Assembly (NCBI GenBank): GCA_036399495.1
Contig: DASWMZ010000037.1
Location: forward strand, 1-16,804
Reading direction: 5' to 3'
Length of the DNA stretch: 16,804 nt
Origin: Paradesertivirga sp036399495
Lineage (GTDB): Bacteria; Bacteroidota; Bacteroidia; Sphingobacteriales; Sphingobacteriaceae
The first letter of the stretch is position 1. Each line of letters begins with the position of its first letter. Below are positions 1 through 5,961 of the stretch, one piece after another. The notes beneath the pieces were generated by a model. It worked only from the letters and a program-made list of their open reading frames with translations. It was not told where the DNA came from and made no database searches. The translations under genes were made by a program, and so were the position numbers.

Positions 1-78
1 TACCAGTTCTTCCAGGCTGGGCGGAAGTAACTGCAACTGATCGGAATCGTAGGGCTTAAAAACAGGCGTTGTTCCCAT
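1..78 (-). CDS. Transposase, N-terminal 26 residues (partial)
   Basis: The reverse complement from the CAT at 76-78 is open for exactly 26 codons to the window edge. It starts MGTTPVFKPYD and continues with LQLLPPSLEELV. This opening (a 'VFKPY' segment followed by 'LLPPSLEEL') is characteristic of the N-terminus of IS1182-type DDE transposases found widely in Bacteroidota. The catalytic domain is out of view, so whether the gene is intact cannot be judged. The frame is too short to be found by length alone; the call rests on the N-terminal pattern and on the IS-like terminal sequence 45-60 bp upstream. Confidence 0.75.
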   Translation of the reverse strand, partial: MGTTPVFKPYDSDQLQLLPPSLEELV

Positions 79-122
79 GCCTTTAAAATACGAAAAGAGG
101 CGTAAATAAAAAAGAGACTATC

Positions 123-138
123 CTTTTGAGACAGCCTC
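123..138 (-). repeat. Putative terminal inverted repeat of the IS
   Basis: On the minus strand this reads GAGGCTGTCTCAAAAG, leading into the transposase gene about 45 bp further on. The position outside the transposase start, the sequence type and the partial hairpin with 112-119 support a terminal inverted repeat. The partner repeat is beyond the left edge. Confidence 0.55.
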
Positions 139-210
139 TTAAAATTTAATGTTTTTTATGGTAGGGTTTATTTTTGGCTTCAAGTTCTTGGTAGATGCAG
201 GGCCTTCAGT

Positions 211-238
211 GGTTAGGATGATTCCCTACATCCTTACC
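211..238. other. Imperfect hairpin in a 236-bp stretch with no gene
   Basis: GGTTAGGATG (211-220) and CATCCTTACC (229-238) are inverted repeats matching at 9 of 10 positions around an 8-nt loop. The stretch 141-376 contains no plausible coding frame on either strand. Besides this hairpin and the phased repeats at 285-335, it has a short hairpin GGAATT-ttcc-AATTCC (341-356) just past the stop of the leftward gene at 377. On the minus strand ATGGTA and GTAGGG (240-224) could pair alternatively with CCCTACCAT (166-158). It could be a structured RNA, the leader of a gene displaced by the IS, or decay; the sequence alone does not decide. Confidence 0.4.
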
Positions 239-284
239 ATGTACGCAAGTTGAAAAAAATAATTTTAACTATTTTTTATATTAC

Positions 285-335
285 ACGAAATGAGCGTTTA
301 CCGTGACGAAATGATCCCTCGCGTACACGAAATGA
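285..335 (-). promoter_or_regulatory. Three phased direct repeats, probable LytTR-type operator
   Basis: ACGAAATGA occurs perfectly three times, at 285-293, 306-314 and 327-335, with 12-bp spacers, so the period is exactly 21 bp (two helical turns). On the minus strand each copy reads TCATTTCGT. LytTR regulators of the AlgR/AgrA class bind two imperfect 9-bp direct repeats about 12-13 bp apart, with consensus [TA][AC][CA]GTTN[AG][TG]; this repeat fits 8 of 9 positions. A LytTR regulator is encoded at 905-1651. On the minus strand a TATTTTTT box (261 to 254), loosely like a Bacteroidota -7 element, lies 23 bp past the last repeat, so the array would sit just upstream of a leftward promoter. 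Binding is inferred. Confidence 0.6.
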
Positions 336-376
336 TATCGGGAATTTTCCAATTCCATCAATTTTGTTCGAAAAGC

Positions 377-823
377 TCAATCATTGGAGTTTTCCTTTAG
401 CTTTTTATCTAAGTTTATTTGCTGTTCTGTTTTATCTAGATTTTCGCGAAAACCTTCGATGAGATTTTCTGCATCATATTGAAATATGGCGCTGCTTGCA
501 TCGCCCGTGTTTCCCGCATCAAACGCGGCTTGCTCTGCTCCCGGCGGATTATCGCCCAACAAATTTTTAGTCAAAGGCTTGTCATTGCCTATAGGTTGTG
601 ATTGATCAGCGTCAGTACTTCTTTCGAGAAAACTGCTCAAATCCTCCTCGCCACTGGAAGGTTGTGTAGTTATCTCATCTATGTCAGGGTTTTCTGAAAT
701 AGCTTCTTCTTCAACTCGTTCAACCAGGTTATTAGAGTTCATTTGCTCCTGCTCACTTAAATCGAGCTGATGTTGAGGAACCTCTTCTTCATTATTCCAG
801 GAATTATCAGGGTTAATTATCAT
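377..823 (-). CDS. Acidic low-complexity hypothetical protein, 148 aa
   Basis: I do not recognise this protein. It is rich in Glu, Asp, Asn and Gln, has no signal peptide, membrane segment or cysteine, and looks largely disordered. An NPPGAEQAAFDAGNTGD stretch near residues 91-107 is followed by a likely amphipathic helix rich in Glu, Lys and Gln at the C-terminus (about residues 118-145). The ATG at 823 follows an A/T-rich leader (AAAAAACAAATGCT) as is usual in Bacteroidota. It lies 81 bp downstream of the LytTR regulator gene on the same strand, so co-transcription is likely. Its end faces the phased operator array. A role as partner or target of the regulator is only an inference from position. 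Confidence 0.75.
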   Translation of the reverse strand: MIINPDNSWNNEEEVPQHQLDLSEQEQMNSNNLVERVEEEAISENPDIDEITTQPSSGEEDLSSFLERSTDADQSQPIGNDKPLTKNLLGDNPPGAEQAAFDAGNTGDASSAIFQYDAENLIEGFRENLDKTEQQINLDKKLKENSND

Positions 824-904
824 AGCATTTGTTTTTTACAGGTAGGATAAAAACAGGCTAAAAATTGATTTGTTCTAGAAAAATGGAAATGACAAAGGGC
901 AGAC

Positions 905-1651
905 TTAACCCTCTTCAAGTATATCATTACCCGACCGCCTTTTAGAGGTTATCAACCTTGGATTGACTTTATTGAATAACTCTTTTTTATAGGAAAGGGC
1001 ATAGATAATAGTAAACTTATCTTCGAGGGTTATTTTATTACCATCAATACAAGAGATCTTTTGTTCGTTGATTAGATAGGATTTGTGAACTCTGATAAAC
1101 CTGTCCGACGGCAGGAAATCTTCAACTTCCTTCATTGTCAAATAAATCAAATGACTTTTATTAAGAAGATGAATCGTCACATAATTTTGTGAGGCTTCAA
1201 TATAAATAACCTCATCATATTTTATCCGGGTTACCTTGGTACCGCGAATTTCGTTTCGAACAAAAAAGTAATCGCTGTTGGGTATTTTATCTTTTACAAT
1301 TTCAGCACTAGCTTCTAATTGCCTTTGCCTGGCTTTGACGATACATTTAGAAAACCGTTCTAATGTAAAAGGCTTCATTAAATAATCCACAGCATTGTTA
1401 TCAAATGCCTGAGCAGCAAAATGTGGAGCATCAGCTGTATAGATAAATGATGTTACAAAATCAAGTTGATCTATGTTTAGTTTTGGTAAGGAACTGTTTA
1501 TAATAACGATATCCGGACGAAGATTAATAATTTCGGAATATGCTACAAGTGTTTCGGCAGAACTGCCTACTATCTTAAGATCTTTATGAGTTGATATATA
1601 GTGTGATATGATTTTGATACTTGTGTTATCATCAAGAATGTAGCATTTCAT
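905..1651 (-). CDS. LytTR-family response regulator with Asn at the phospho-acceptor site
   Basis: A two-domain response regulator (248 aa) that probably acts as a DNA-binding transcription regulator. The receiver domain spans about residues 1-115: acidic pair D7-D8, the conserved Thr in FIYTAD (T71), and Lys in DYLMKPF (K92). Where the phosphorylated Asp is expected (PDIVII-x-SSLP) there is Asn52, read directly as codon AAC. The LytTR domain covers about residues 135-235, with the hallmark FIRVHKSYLIN segment at 184-194. No histidine kinase gene is adjacent. It is divergent from the YihY/BrkB-like gene (145 bp gap) and followed by the acidic 148-residue gene. A phased repeat resembling LytTR sites lies at 285-335. 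With Asn52 the protein may work without phosphorylation or respond to protein contacts. Confidence 0.93.
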   Translation of the reverse strand: MKCYILDDNTSIKIISHYISTHKDLKIVGSSAETLVAYSEIINLRPDIVIINSSLPKLNIDQLDFVTSFIYTADAPHFAAQAFDNNAVDYLMKPFTLERFSKCIVKARQRQLEASAEIVKDKIPNSDYFFVRNEIRGTKVTRIKYDEVIYIEASQNYVTIHLLNKSHLIYLTMKEVEDFLPSDRFIRVHKSYLINEQKISCIDGNKITLEDKFTIIYALSYKKELFNKVNPRLITSKRRSGNDILEEG

Positions 1652-1796
1652 ATCAATAAAATCACTTTTCTAATCTACCCGAATCAAGTTATAACCAATA
1701 GTGAATACTACTTAAATTAAACTATCGAGGTAAAAATACAATTTTGAGCTTATAATTATACATTGAAAATCATATTTATATCCATCTCGGAATAGC

Positions 1797-2819
1797 TTGA
1801 ATCATTACTTAAGCTGTGCTGTTAATTCGGAGTTGAGATTACCTATCTTTATTCTAATAAGAAATAACTTGTCAAACGCAAAATCAAATAATCTGCCGGA
1901 GTTAAAACAAATTTTTAAGTGGATGCGCCTTTCGTTTTCCGAACTTAAAAAAAATGACCCTTTGCGACTTGCCGGTGCAACGGCGTTCTTTTCTACGTTC
2001 GCCTTACCGCCGATACTGATTATCCTGATTCAGCTTTTCGGATTGTTTCTAAACCGAAACGATCTAAGTGCTCAATTGATCAGTCGGCTAGCGAATGTTA
2101 TGGGAACGACAAGTGCATCGCTTGTGCAACAGATTTTGAAAAATTTTAATAGTCTTTCGCAAAGTTTATTAGCCCTCTCTTTAGGATTTTTCGGCTTGCT
2201 TTTCGTAGCTACTACGTTGTTTTCCGTGATTAAAAACACCCTTGATCAGATCTGGAACATTAAGGTAAAAGCCCACCCTGGCTTGTTGTTTTATTTGAAG
2301 CTTCGCGGCCGATCATTAGTAGTAATACTGTTGGCGGGTTTGTTATTTATTTTTTCAATTTTTATCGAAAGTATGCAAGCCATTCTTGGAAACTACTTAA
2401 ATTATTTCGGCCCAAGAGCCGGAACTCTTTTAAATGGTGCCTTTAGTGAGCTACTCTTTGTAATCATTGTAACTACCTGGTTCTCGGTTATATTTCGATT
2501 TCTAACAGATGGGAGGCCCAAATGGAGGGCTGCACTTGCCGGTGGTTTCTTTACGGGCGTGTTATTTGCGTTTGGTAAAGTTTTGTTAAAGTGGCTCTTA
2601 TCTTTGAGTAATATCAGTAGTATTTATGGCGCTTCGGGCTCGATTGTGTTGATACTTCTATTTGTTTTCTATTCCTCCCTGATATTTTATTATGGAGGAT
2701 GTTTTATCAAGATAATGAGCGATGATCTTGGTCTGCCTATCAGACCGGTTAAAGAAGCATTTACATACCAGGTTTTAGAAGTTCCAACATCAGTGAAAGA
2801 TACAGATAGTACTAAATGA
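1797..2819 (+). CDS. YihY/BrkB-like inner-membrane protein
   Basis: An integral membrane protein of the YihY/virulence factor BrkB family (often mislabelled RNase BN); biochemical role unknown. Hydrophobic segments lie near residues 65-85, 122-145, 173-192, 216-235, 247-268 and 281-304, the usual six. The family signature NDPLRLAGATAFFSTFALPP is at 53-72. The start is doubtful: the open frame begins with TTG at 1797 and has no ATG until 1923 (residue 43), only ten residues before the signature. Another TTG at 1869 gives a more typical short N-terminus. The extra 5' region has few family features, so the true start is probably 1869 or 1923. The gene converges on the EcsC gene with a 22-bp gap and no obvious terminator. 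Confidence 0.9.
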   Translation: MNHYLSCAVNSELRLPIFILIRNNLSNAKSNNLPELKQIFKWMRLSFSELKKNDPLRLAGATAFFSTFALPPILIILIQLFGLFLNRNDLSAQLISRLANVMGTTSASLVQQILKNFNSLSQSLLALSLGFFGLLFVATTLFSVIKNTLDQIWNIKVKAHPGLLFYLKLRGRSLVVILLAGLLFIFSIFIESMQAILGNYLNYFGPRAGTLLNGAFSELLFVIIVTTWFSVIFRFLTDGRPKWRAALAGGFFTGVLFAFGKVLLKWLLSLSNISSIYGASGSIVLILLFVFYSSLIFYYGGCFIKIMSDDLGLPIRPVKEAFTYQVLEVPTSVKDTDSTK

Positions 2820-2841
2820 TTAAAATCTGCAAGTAGTCTTA

Positions 2842-3564
2842 CTATTTAGGAAGTTCTGCTCTCATCCGATAACAATTCATCGCCGTGTGGCCCAATTTTG
2901 TAATAAGCTTATAATTGGCTATTGCCCCCACCGCCGCGCCAATCACTGGGATTAATTGAGCCATCTTAGCCAGATCTATATAATCCCGATATTCCTGTTG
3001 AAATGTGCGCCAATCAAATTCCTCAACATCTTCCGGTAAAGTTTGAGCATGTTCATTCCACCTATTCAAGTATTCAAACACCTCTTTCTGCCTTTTTCGA
3101 CTCGAAAAGGATAACTGAAAAATATAAAGCAAATACAAGCGCTCGCGATAGTCTGCAACATCATAACCGTAAAGCGATGCAATTTCAAACAGCAGTTTAA
3201 TCTTTATTCCCAACAATAAGGGAAAATCGGCCAGGCCTAAAAGTATTCCACCAGCTCCGGTAAGTGCGCCTTCGGCGGAAGCGGCTTTCTTATAAATATC
3301 AATTTGCCGTTTTACAAATGCTTCCCTGTATTGCAGCGAAGCATCGTTTAATGGCTTGGCGCTGGTATACTCCGATCCGAACAACACCGCCTGAACCATT
3401 TTTTGAATAGTATAGGTAATTGCCGAATGAACTTTATCCGGAATGACATTATTGATTCTGGCCTGAATATTTCGGGAAACAACATCAGTAAAAGATGGCT
3501 CTTTGAGCATCCGCTTTTTCCAGATCTCTAGTTCAAATTTCGCTTGCTGTTCGTAAACGTTCAT
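2842..3564 (-). CDS. EcsC-family protein
   Basis: A 240-residue protein of the EcsC family, named after a Bacillus protein encoded with the Ecs ABC transporter; molecular function unknown. Family features seen: the mid-protein LLGLADFPLLLGIKIKLLFE segment (about 108-127) followed by ASLYGYD, and the C-terminal IPVIGAAVGAIANYKL segment (205-220) leading to a basic tail. Both hydrophobic stretches could lie on or in the membrane; there is no signal peptide. The gene lies 89 bp downstream of the RRM gene terminator region, so it is probably transcribed separately from it. No ABC transporter genes are nearby, so any link to Ecs transporters is not supported here. Confidence 0.88.
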   Translation of the reverse strand: MNVYEQQAKFELEIWKKRMLKEPSFTDVVSRNIQARINNVIPDKVHSAITYTIQKMVQAVLFGSEYTSAKPLNDASLQYREAFVKRQIDIYKKAASAEGALTGAGGILLGLADFPLLLGIKIKLLFEIASLYGYDVADYRERLYLLYIFQLSFSSRKRQKEVFEYLNRWNEHAQTLPEDVEEFDWRTFQQEYRDYIDLAKMAQLIPVIGAAVGAIANYKLITKLGHTAMNCYRMRAELPK

Positions 3565-3624
3565 TATGCCAGGTAATTTAAGATAGGTTTACTGATTAGA
3601 CACCAGAACCAAAAATTATTACAT

Positions 3625-3647
3625 AAAAAAACCGGCTTCTGCCGGTT
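3625..3647 (-). terminator. Rho-independent terminator of the RRM protein gene
   Basis: On the minus strand AACCGGC and GCCGGTT form a perfect 7-bp G+C-rich stem around an AGAA loop, followed directly by a run of seven T (plus-strand A at 3625-3631). It starts 6 bp after the stop codon of the RRM gene (3654). Confidence 0.88.
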
Positions 3648-3653
3648 GAATGA

Positions 3654-3977
3654 TTATCTGTTATAACTTCCAGTTGGTCTATTGTTACGAGCACCGCCAC
3701 CGGCCCCACCGGGTCCTCGGCTATTCCCGAACCCGGGATCTTCTTTCGCTTCCGAAACCATTATACGTTGGCCATAATAATCACCACCGTTCATATTGGC
3801 TATTGCGTCCTTAGCTTCCGCGTCGTTCGGCATTTCCACAAACCCAAAACCGCGACTCTCTCCTGTTTCACGATCCTTAATGATTCTGATCGATTTTACA
3901 TAACCAAAATCGCCAAAAACCTCTTTTAATTCCGACTCTTCCACTTTAGTTGGGAGCCCCTTGATAAATATCTTCAT
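3654..3977 (-). CDS. Small RRM RNA-binding protein with glycine-rich tail
   Basis: A single RNA-recognition-motif protein of 107 residues, like the Rbp proteins of cyanobacteria and Bacteroidota, which bind single-stranded RNA and act post-transcriptionally. RNP2 is IFIKGL (residues 3-8) and RNP1 is RGFGFVEM (42-49), both intact with their aromatic residues. The domain covers about 1-77. The tail (80-107) is rich in Gly, Arg and Asn, as in plant-type glycine-rich RNA-binding proteins. I chose ATG at 3977 since it puts the first beta strand at the N-terminus; the frame can be extended to a TTG at 4007, but ten extra residues would precede the domain. A strong terminator follows. Upstream lies the PRC-barrel gene, with a 72-bp gap that may hold a promoter (TACTTTTA, minus strand, 4004 to 3997). 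Confidence 0.92.
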   Translation of the reverse strand: MKIFIKGLPTKVEESELKEVFGDFGYVKSIRIIKDRETGESRGFGFVEMPNDAEAKDAIANMNGGDYYGQRIMVSEAKEDPGFGNSRGPGGAGGGARNNRPTGSYNR

Positions 3978-4049
3978 TAATGCTATTAAATTTGCGTAAA
4001 AGTACAAATACGGCGCTTAGCAAATGTAATAGGAATGTTAGCTTTAAAT

Positions 4050-4991
4050 CTATCGTGTTCCCCATCTGGCATTTACATCCCTGCGGTCAAGGATTCGGCT
4101 ATGATGTTGGTGCTCTCTATTCGTTAAACTATCGCGGAGTTCTACTGCACCATGTTTATCCAGGATTTCCGCAACTTTTTCCGCTTCTTCATAAGACGAA
4201 GTTTGTACAGTAATTACAGAACCGGTTTTAGCTGCGTCCGAATAGGTTTTAGCATCGTTTTCGTTTCCAAATACAGATCTAAACCAATTCGTAATACCAT
4301 GATCTTCGTGCTCTGCATTATCATGAAAAGACTCCCTGCTTGAAACTTCAATTTGATTTCGTTTGAAATTATGATCAAGCAAGTACTCAATAGCTACCTG
4401 CCCTTGGTTTGAATGTTCAAAAACCCCTACTACGGTTTGAGGCCTGGACGTATCTATTATCTGCGACCGATGATGTGCTGGTGCGACAACTTCATGCCGG
4501 CTTTCAGGAGTATGCCTTGATGAATCAGTGTCGTTTGATATTGATGAAGCATTATGACTGGACGCAACATTGTCATTTGTATTCGAAGATGCATTATTGG
4601 CCGGACGTGCAGTATTAGCAAATGCCTGCATTACAACATCCTCTATGCGGGTACTTACTTTTCCTCTTTCGTAAGTGGGTAGTTCAGTTAGCTCATTGGC
4701 CATCACACCCGGAAAAATCACATTTTTATAGGCTTCATTAATTTGAGCAATATTTAATGGTGCCATTACCTTCCTATCACGCAAGTGCATTTCATTACCC
4801 TCGAGATCTAAAACCATATATAATACTGTTTCAGACTCATTATCGAAAAGTAAATCACTTACTTTTCCAAGAATTCTGCCGTGTTCGTTCTTTACCGTCC
4901 ATCCTCTTATATCAGATTCGTTTTTAGCTACTTCAAACTTACTATTGCCTAGTTCCTTCAGGCGTACATGTTCCGAATTGTTTTGTGCCAT
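4050..4991 (-). CDS. PRC-barrel protein with a second stress-protein-like domain
   Basis: A 313-residue two-domain protein. An N-terminal PRC-barrel-type domain (about residues 18-110) is recognisable from GWTVKNEHGRILGKVSDLLFD (split about 30-50) and a following beta-rich part. A low-complexity Ser/Asn/His linker (about 125-180) leads to a second domain (about 185-288) opening VVGVFEHSNQGQVAIEYLL, which resembles the YflT/general-stress-protein-17M type (alternating strand and helix, ending SVITVQTSSYEEAEKVAEIL). The C-terminus is basic. No signal peptide is visible, so it is probably cytosolic. It begins 12 bp after the 54-residue membrane protein gene and is very likely co-transcribed. A role in stress adaptation is inferred from the domain types only. 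Confidence 0.85.
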   Translation of the reverse strand: MAQNNSEHVRLKELGNSKFEVAKNESDIRGWTVKNEHGRILGKVSDLLFDNESETVLYMVLDLEGNEMHLRDRKVMAPLNIAQINEAYKNVIFPGVMANELTELPTYERGKVSTRIEDVVMQAFANTARPANNASSNTNDNVASSHNASSISNDTDSSRHTPESRHEVVAPAHHRSQIIDTSRPQTVVGVFEHSNQGQVAIEYLLDHNFKRNQIEVSSRESFHDNAEHEDHGITNWFRSVFGNENDAKTYSDAAKTGSVITVQTSSYEEAEKVAEILDKHGAVELRDSLTNREHQHHSRILDRRDVNARWGTR

Positions 4992-5003
4992 AATATTAGA
5001 GTA

Positions 5004-5168
5004 TTAGATTCTTAAAAATAAGTTACCGGTTTGAAACATGGTGGTAACAGTACCGCCCTGATAATAATTTACGTACCAGTAATATATTGCTGCTGCAATA
5101 AGTAATATAATAATGAGCCAAATCCACCAAGAGCTTTTTGGTTTTCGTTGAACGTGTAATTCTGCCAT
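5004..5168 (-). CDS. Small single-span membrane protein, 54 aa
   Basis: The minus-strand frame from ATG at 5168 to TAA at 5004-5006 encodes 54 residues. A basic N-terminus (HVQRKPKSS) is followed by one strongly hydrophobic span starting WWIWLIIILLIAAAIYYWY (about 14-32) and a short polar tail. The positive-inside rule puts the N-terminus in the cytoplasm and the tail in the periplasm. It ends 12 bp before the PRC-barrel gene on the same strand, which supports a real, co-transcribed gene. Small proteins of this build (MAELHVQ-type start, Trp-rich span) occur in Sphingobacteriaceae, to my recollection, without known function. It is too short for a length-based gene caller. Confidence 0.72.
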   Translation of the reverse strand: MAELHVQRKPKSSWWIWLIIILLIAAAIYYWYVNYYQGGTVTTMFQTGNLFLRI

Positions 5169-5280
5169 AATAGATGATATTTATAGGTTTGGATTAATAA
5201 CAAAGCTGATTAAATTAAGTTTGTTTGACCCAATTGGTGACGCAAAACAAATTTTGTGAATCGAGTATTAATTAAATAAC

Positions 5281-5505
5281 ATGGACAATCTTTTAGAAAT
5301 TAATGTAGACATTTCTGCAGGAAAGAAAACATTTAAAGTTGAGCAAGAGAATGGCGGCTATACACTTATGGAATCAGGAAGCATAGCTGCCGAAATAAAA
5401 CGTAAAGATGGAAAATGGGTAGTCACAAAAGGCAGCTACAATGAAGCTGATGCTGAAATTATAGGAAGCCTTATCGAAGAAAGCAGAACTACGAATAATT
5501 CATAA
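5281..5505 (+). CDS. Small hypothetical protein, 74 aa
   Basis: Not recognised. A soluble 74-residue protein, mixed charge, predicted by eye as mostly beta strands (EINVDISAGKKTFKVEQ, GGYTLMES, AAEIKRKDGKWVVTKG) with a C-terminal acidic helix (NEADAEIIGSLIEESR). No signal peptide or cysteine. ATG at 5281 is the first in frame after an A/T-rich leader. Upstream is a TTTG (5225-5228) 21 bp before AAATTTTG (5250-5257), one mismatch from the Bacteroidota -7 box, and a perfect TAGGTTTG at 5184-5191, either of which could drive it. It is divergent from the 54-residue membrane protein gene and 51 bp ahead of the next small gene. Confidence 0.72.
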   Translation: MDNLLEINVDISAGKKTFKVEQENGGYTLMESGSIAAEIKRKDGKWVVTKGSYNEADAEIIGSLIEESRTTNNS

Positions 5506-5513
5506 ACTATCGG

Positions 5514-5528
5514 GTTTGAATTTCAAAC
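5514..5528. repeat. 15-bp inverted repeat between two small genes
   Basis: GTTTGAA and TTCAAAC form perfect 7-bp arms around a single T, in the 51-bp gap between the genes at 5281 and 5557. Its shape suits a dimeric repressor site better than an RNA hairpin (no loop). It is short and A/T-rich, so it may be chance. Confidence 0.35.
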
Positions 5529-5556
5529 TGAATTTCTACCAAACTGTATTACAGAT

Positions 5557-5961
5557 ATGATTATTAAAGAATTTGAAATGTTTTATTTTGATGATAAGAC
5601 ATTTATCAGTCTATGTAAGCAATTAGAAAAGGAACTGAAAACCTTGGTAACGTATAGCAGTGATAATGGACATGATTTGCGTATCGCCTATCAAAAATTC
5701 GAACTGTTTTTAACTGTTTATCATCATAGCAGGAAAAGAGAAGATATTGATTATAAGACTGACGTGCGAATGGAAATAGCAACGGATATAAATCGAATGT
5801 CTGAAGATATAGATGAATCAACTATTAGCGAGGATTACCGATCTGAGCATTTTACCAACGCAAAAGAAAACCTTGAAAGAGTAATGGAAGACTTGATTTA
5901 TCAAATCACTATGCGAAATCTTGCTCCAATTTCAGGTGATAATAGAATAGAAGAAGATTAG
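5557..5961 (+). CDS. Hypothetical protein, 134 aa, mostly helical
   Basis: Not recognised. Predicted by eye to be largely alpha-helical and acidic, with no signal peptide, no membrane span and one cysteine near residue 20. Helical stretches include about 17-30 (LCKQLEKELKTLVT), 44-60 and 98-118 (TNAKENLERVMEDLIYQI). ATG at 5557 is taken as start; a second ATG at 5578 (residue 8) is possible. It follows the 74-residue gene after 51 bp and may share its transcript. Its stop overlaps the stop of the convergent HAD gene by 4 bp (TTAG, 5958-5961). Confidence 0.72.
   Translation: MIIKEFEMFYFDDKTFISLCKQLEKELKTLVTYSSDNGHDLRIAYQKFELFLTVYHHSRKREDIDYKTDVRMEIATDINRMSEDIDESTISEDYRSEHFTNAKENLERVMEDLIYQITMRNLAPISGDNRIEED

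Larger units (their letters stand above)
1..140 (-). mobile_element. End of an insertion sequence (IS1182-like), running off the left edge
   Basis: The window begins inside an insertion sequence. Seen directly: the 5' end of a leftward transposase gene (78 down to 1), a short leader, and an end sequence which reads GAGGCTGTCTCAAAAG on the minus strand (138 to 123). Such GAGGCTGTCTC-type ends are typical of IS elements in Bacteroidota, so the boundary is placed at about 138-140. Just inside it, AAGAGACT (112-119) pairs with AGCCTCTT (133-140) with one mismatch, giving a terminal hairpin. The other end and any target duplication lie outside the window, so family and boundary are inferred. Confidence 0.7.

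Noticed and set aside
341..356. GGAATT-ttcc-AATTCC hairpin as a terminator for the gene at 377-823
   Set aside because: The stem is only 6 bp, A/T-rich, and has no T run on the minus strand side.
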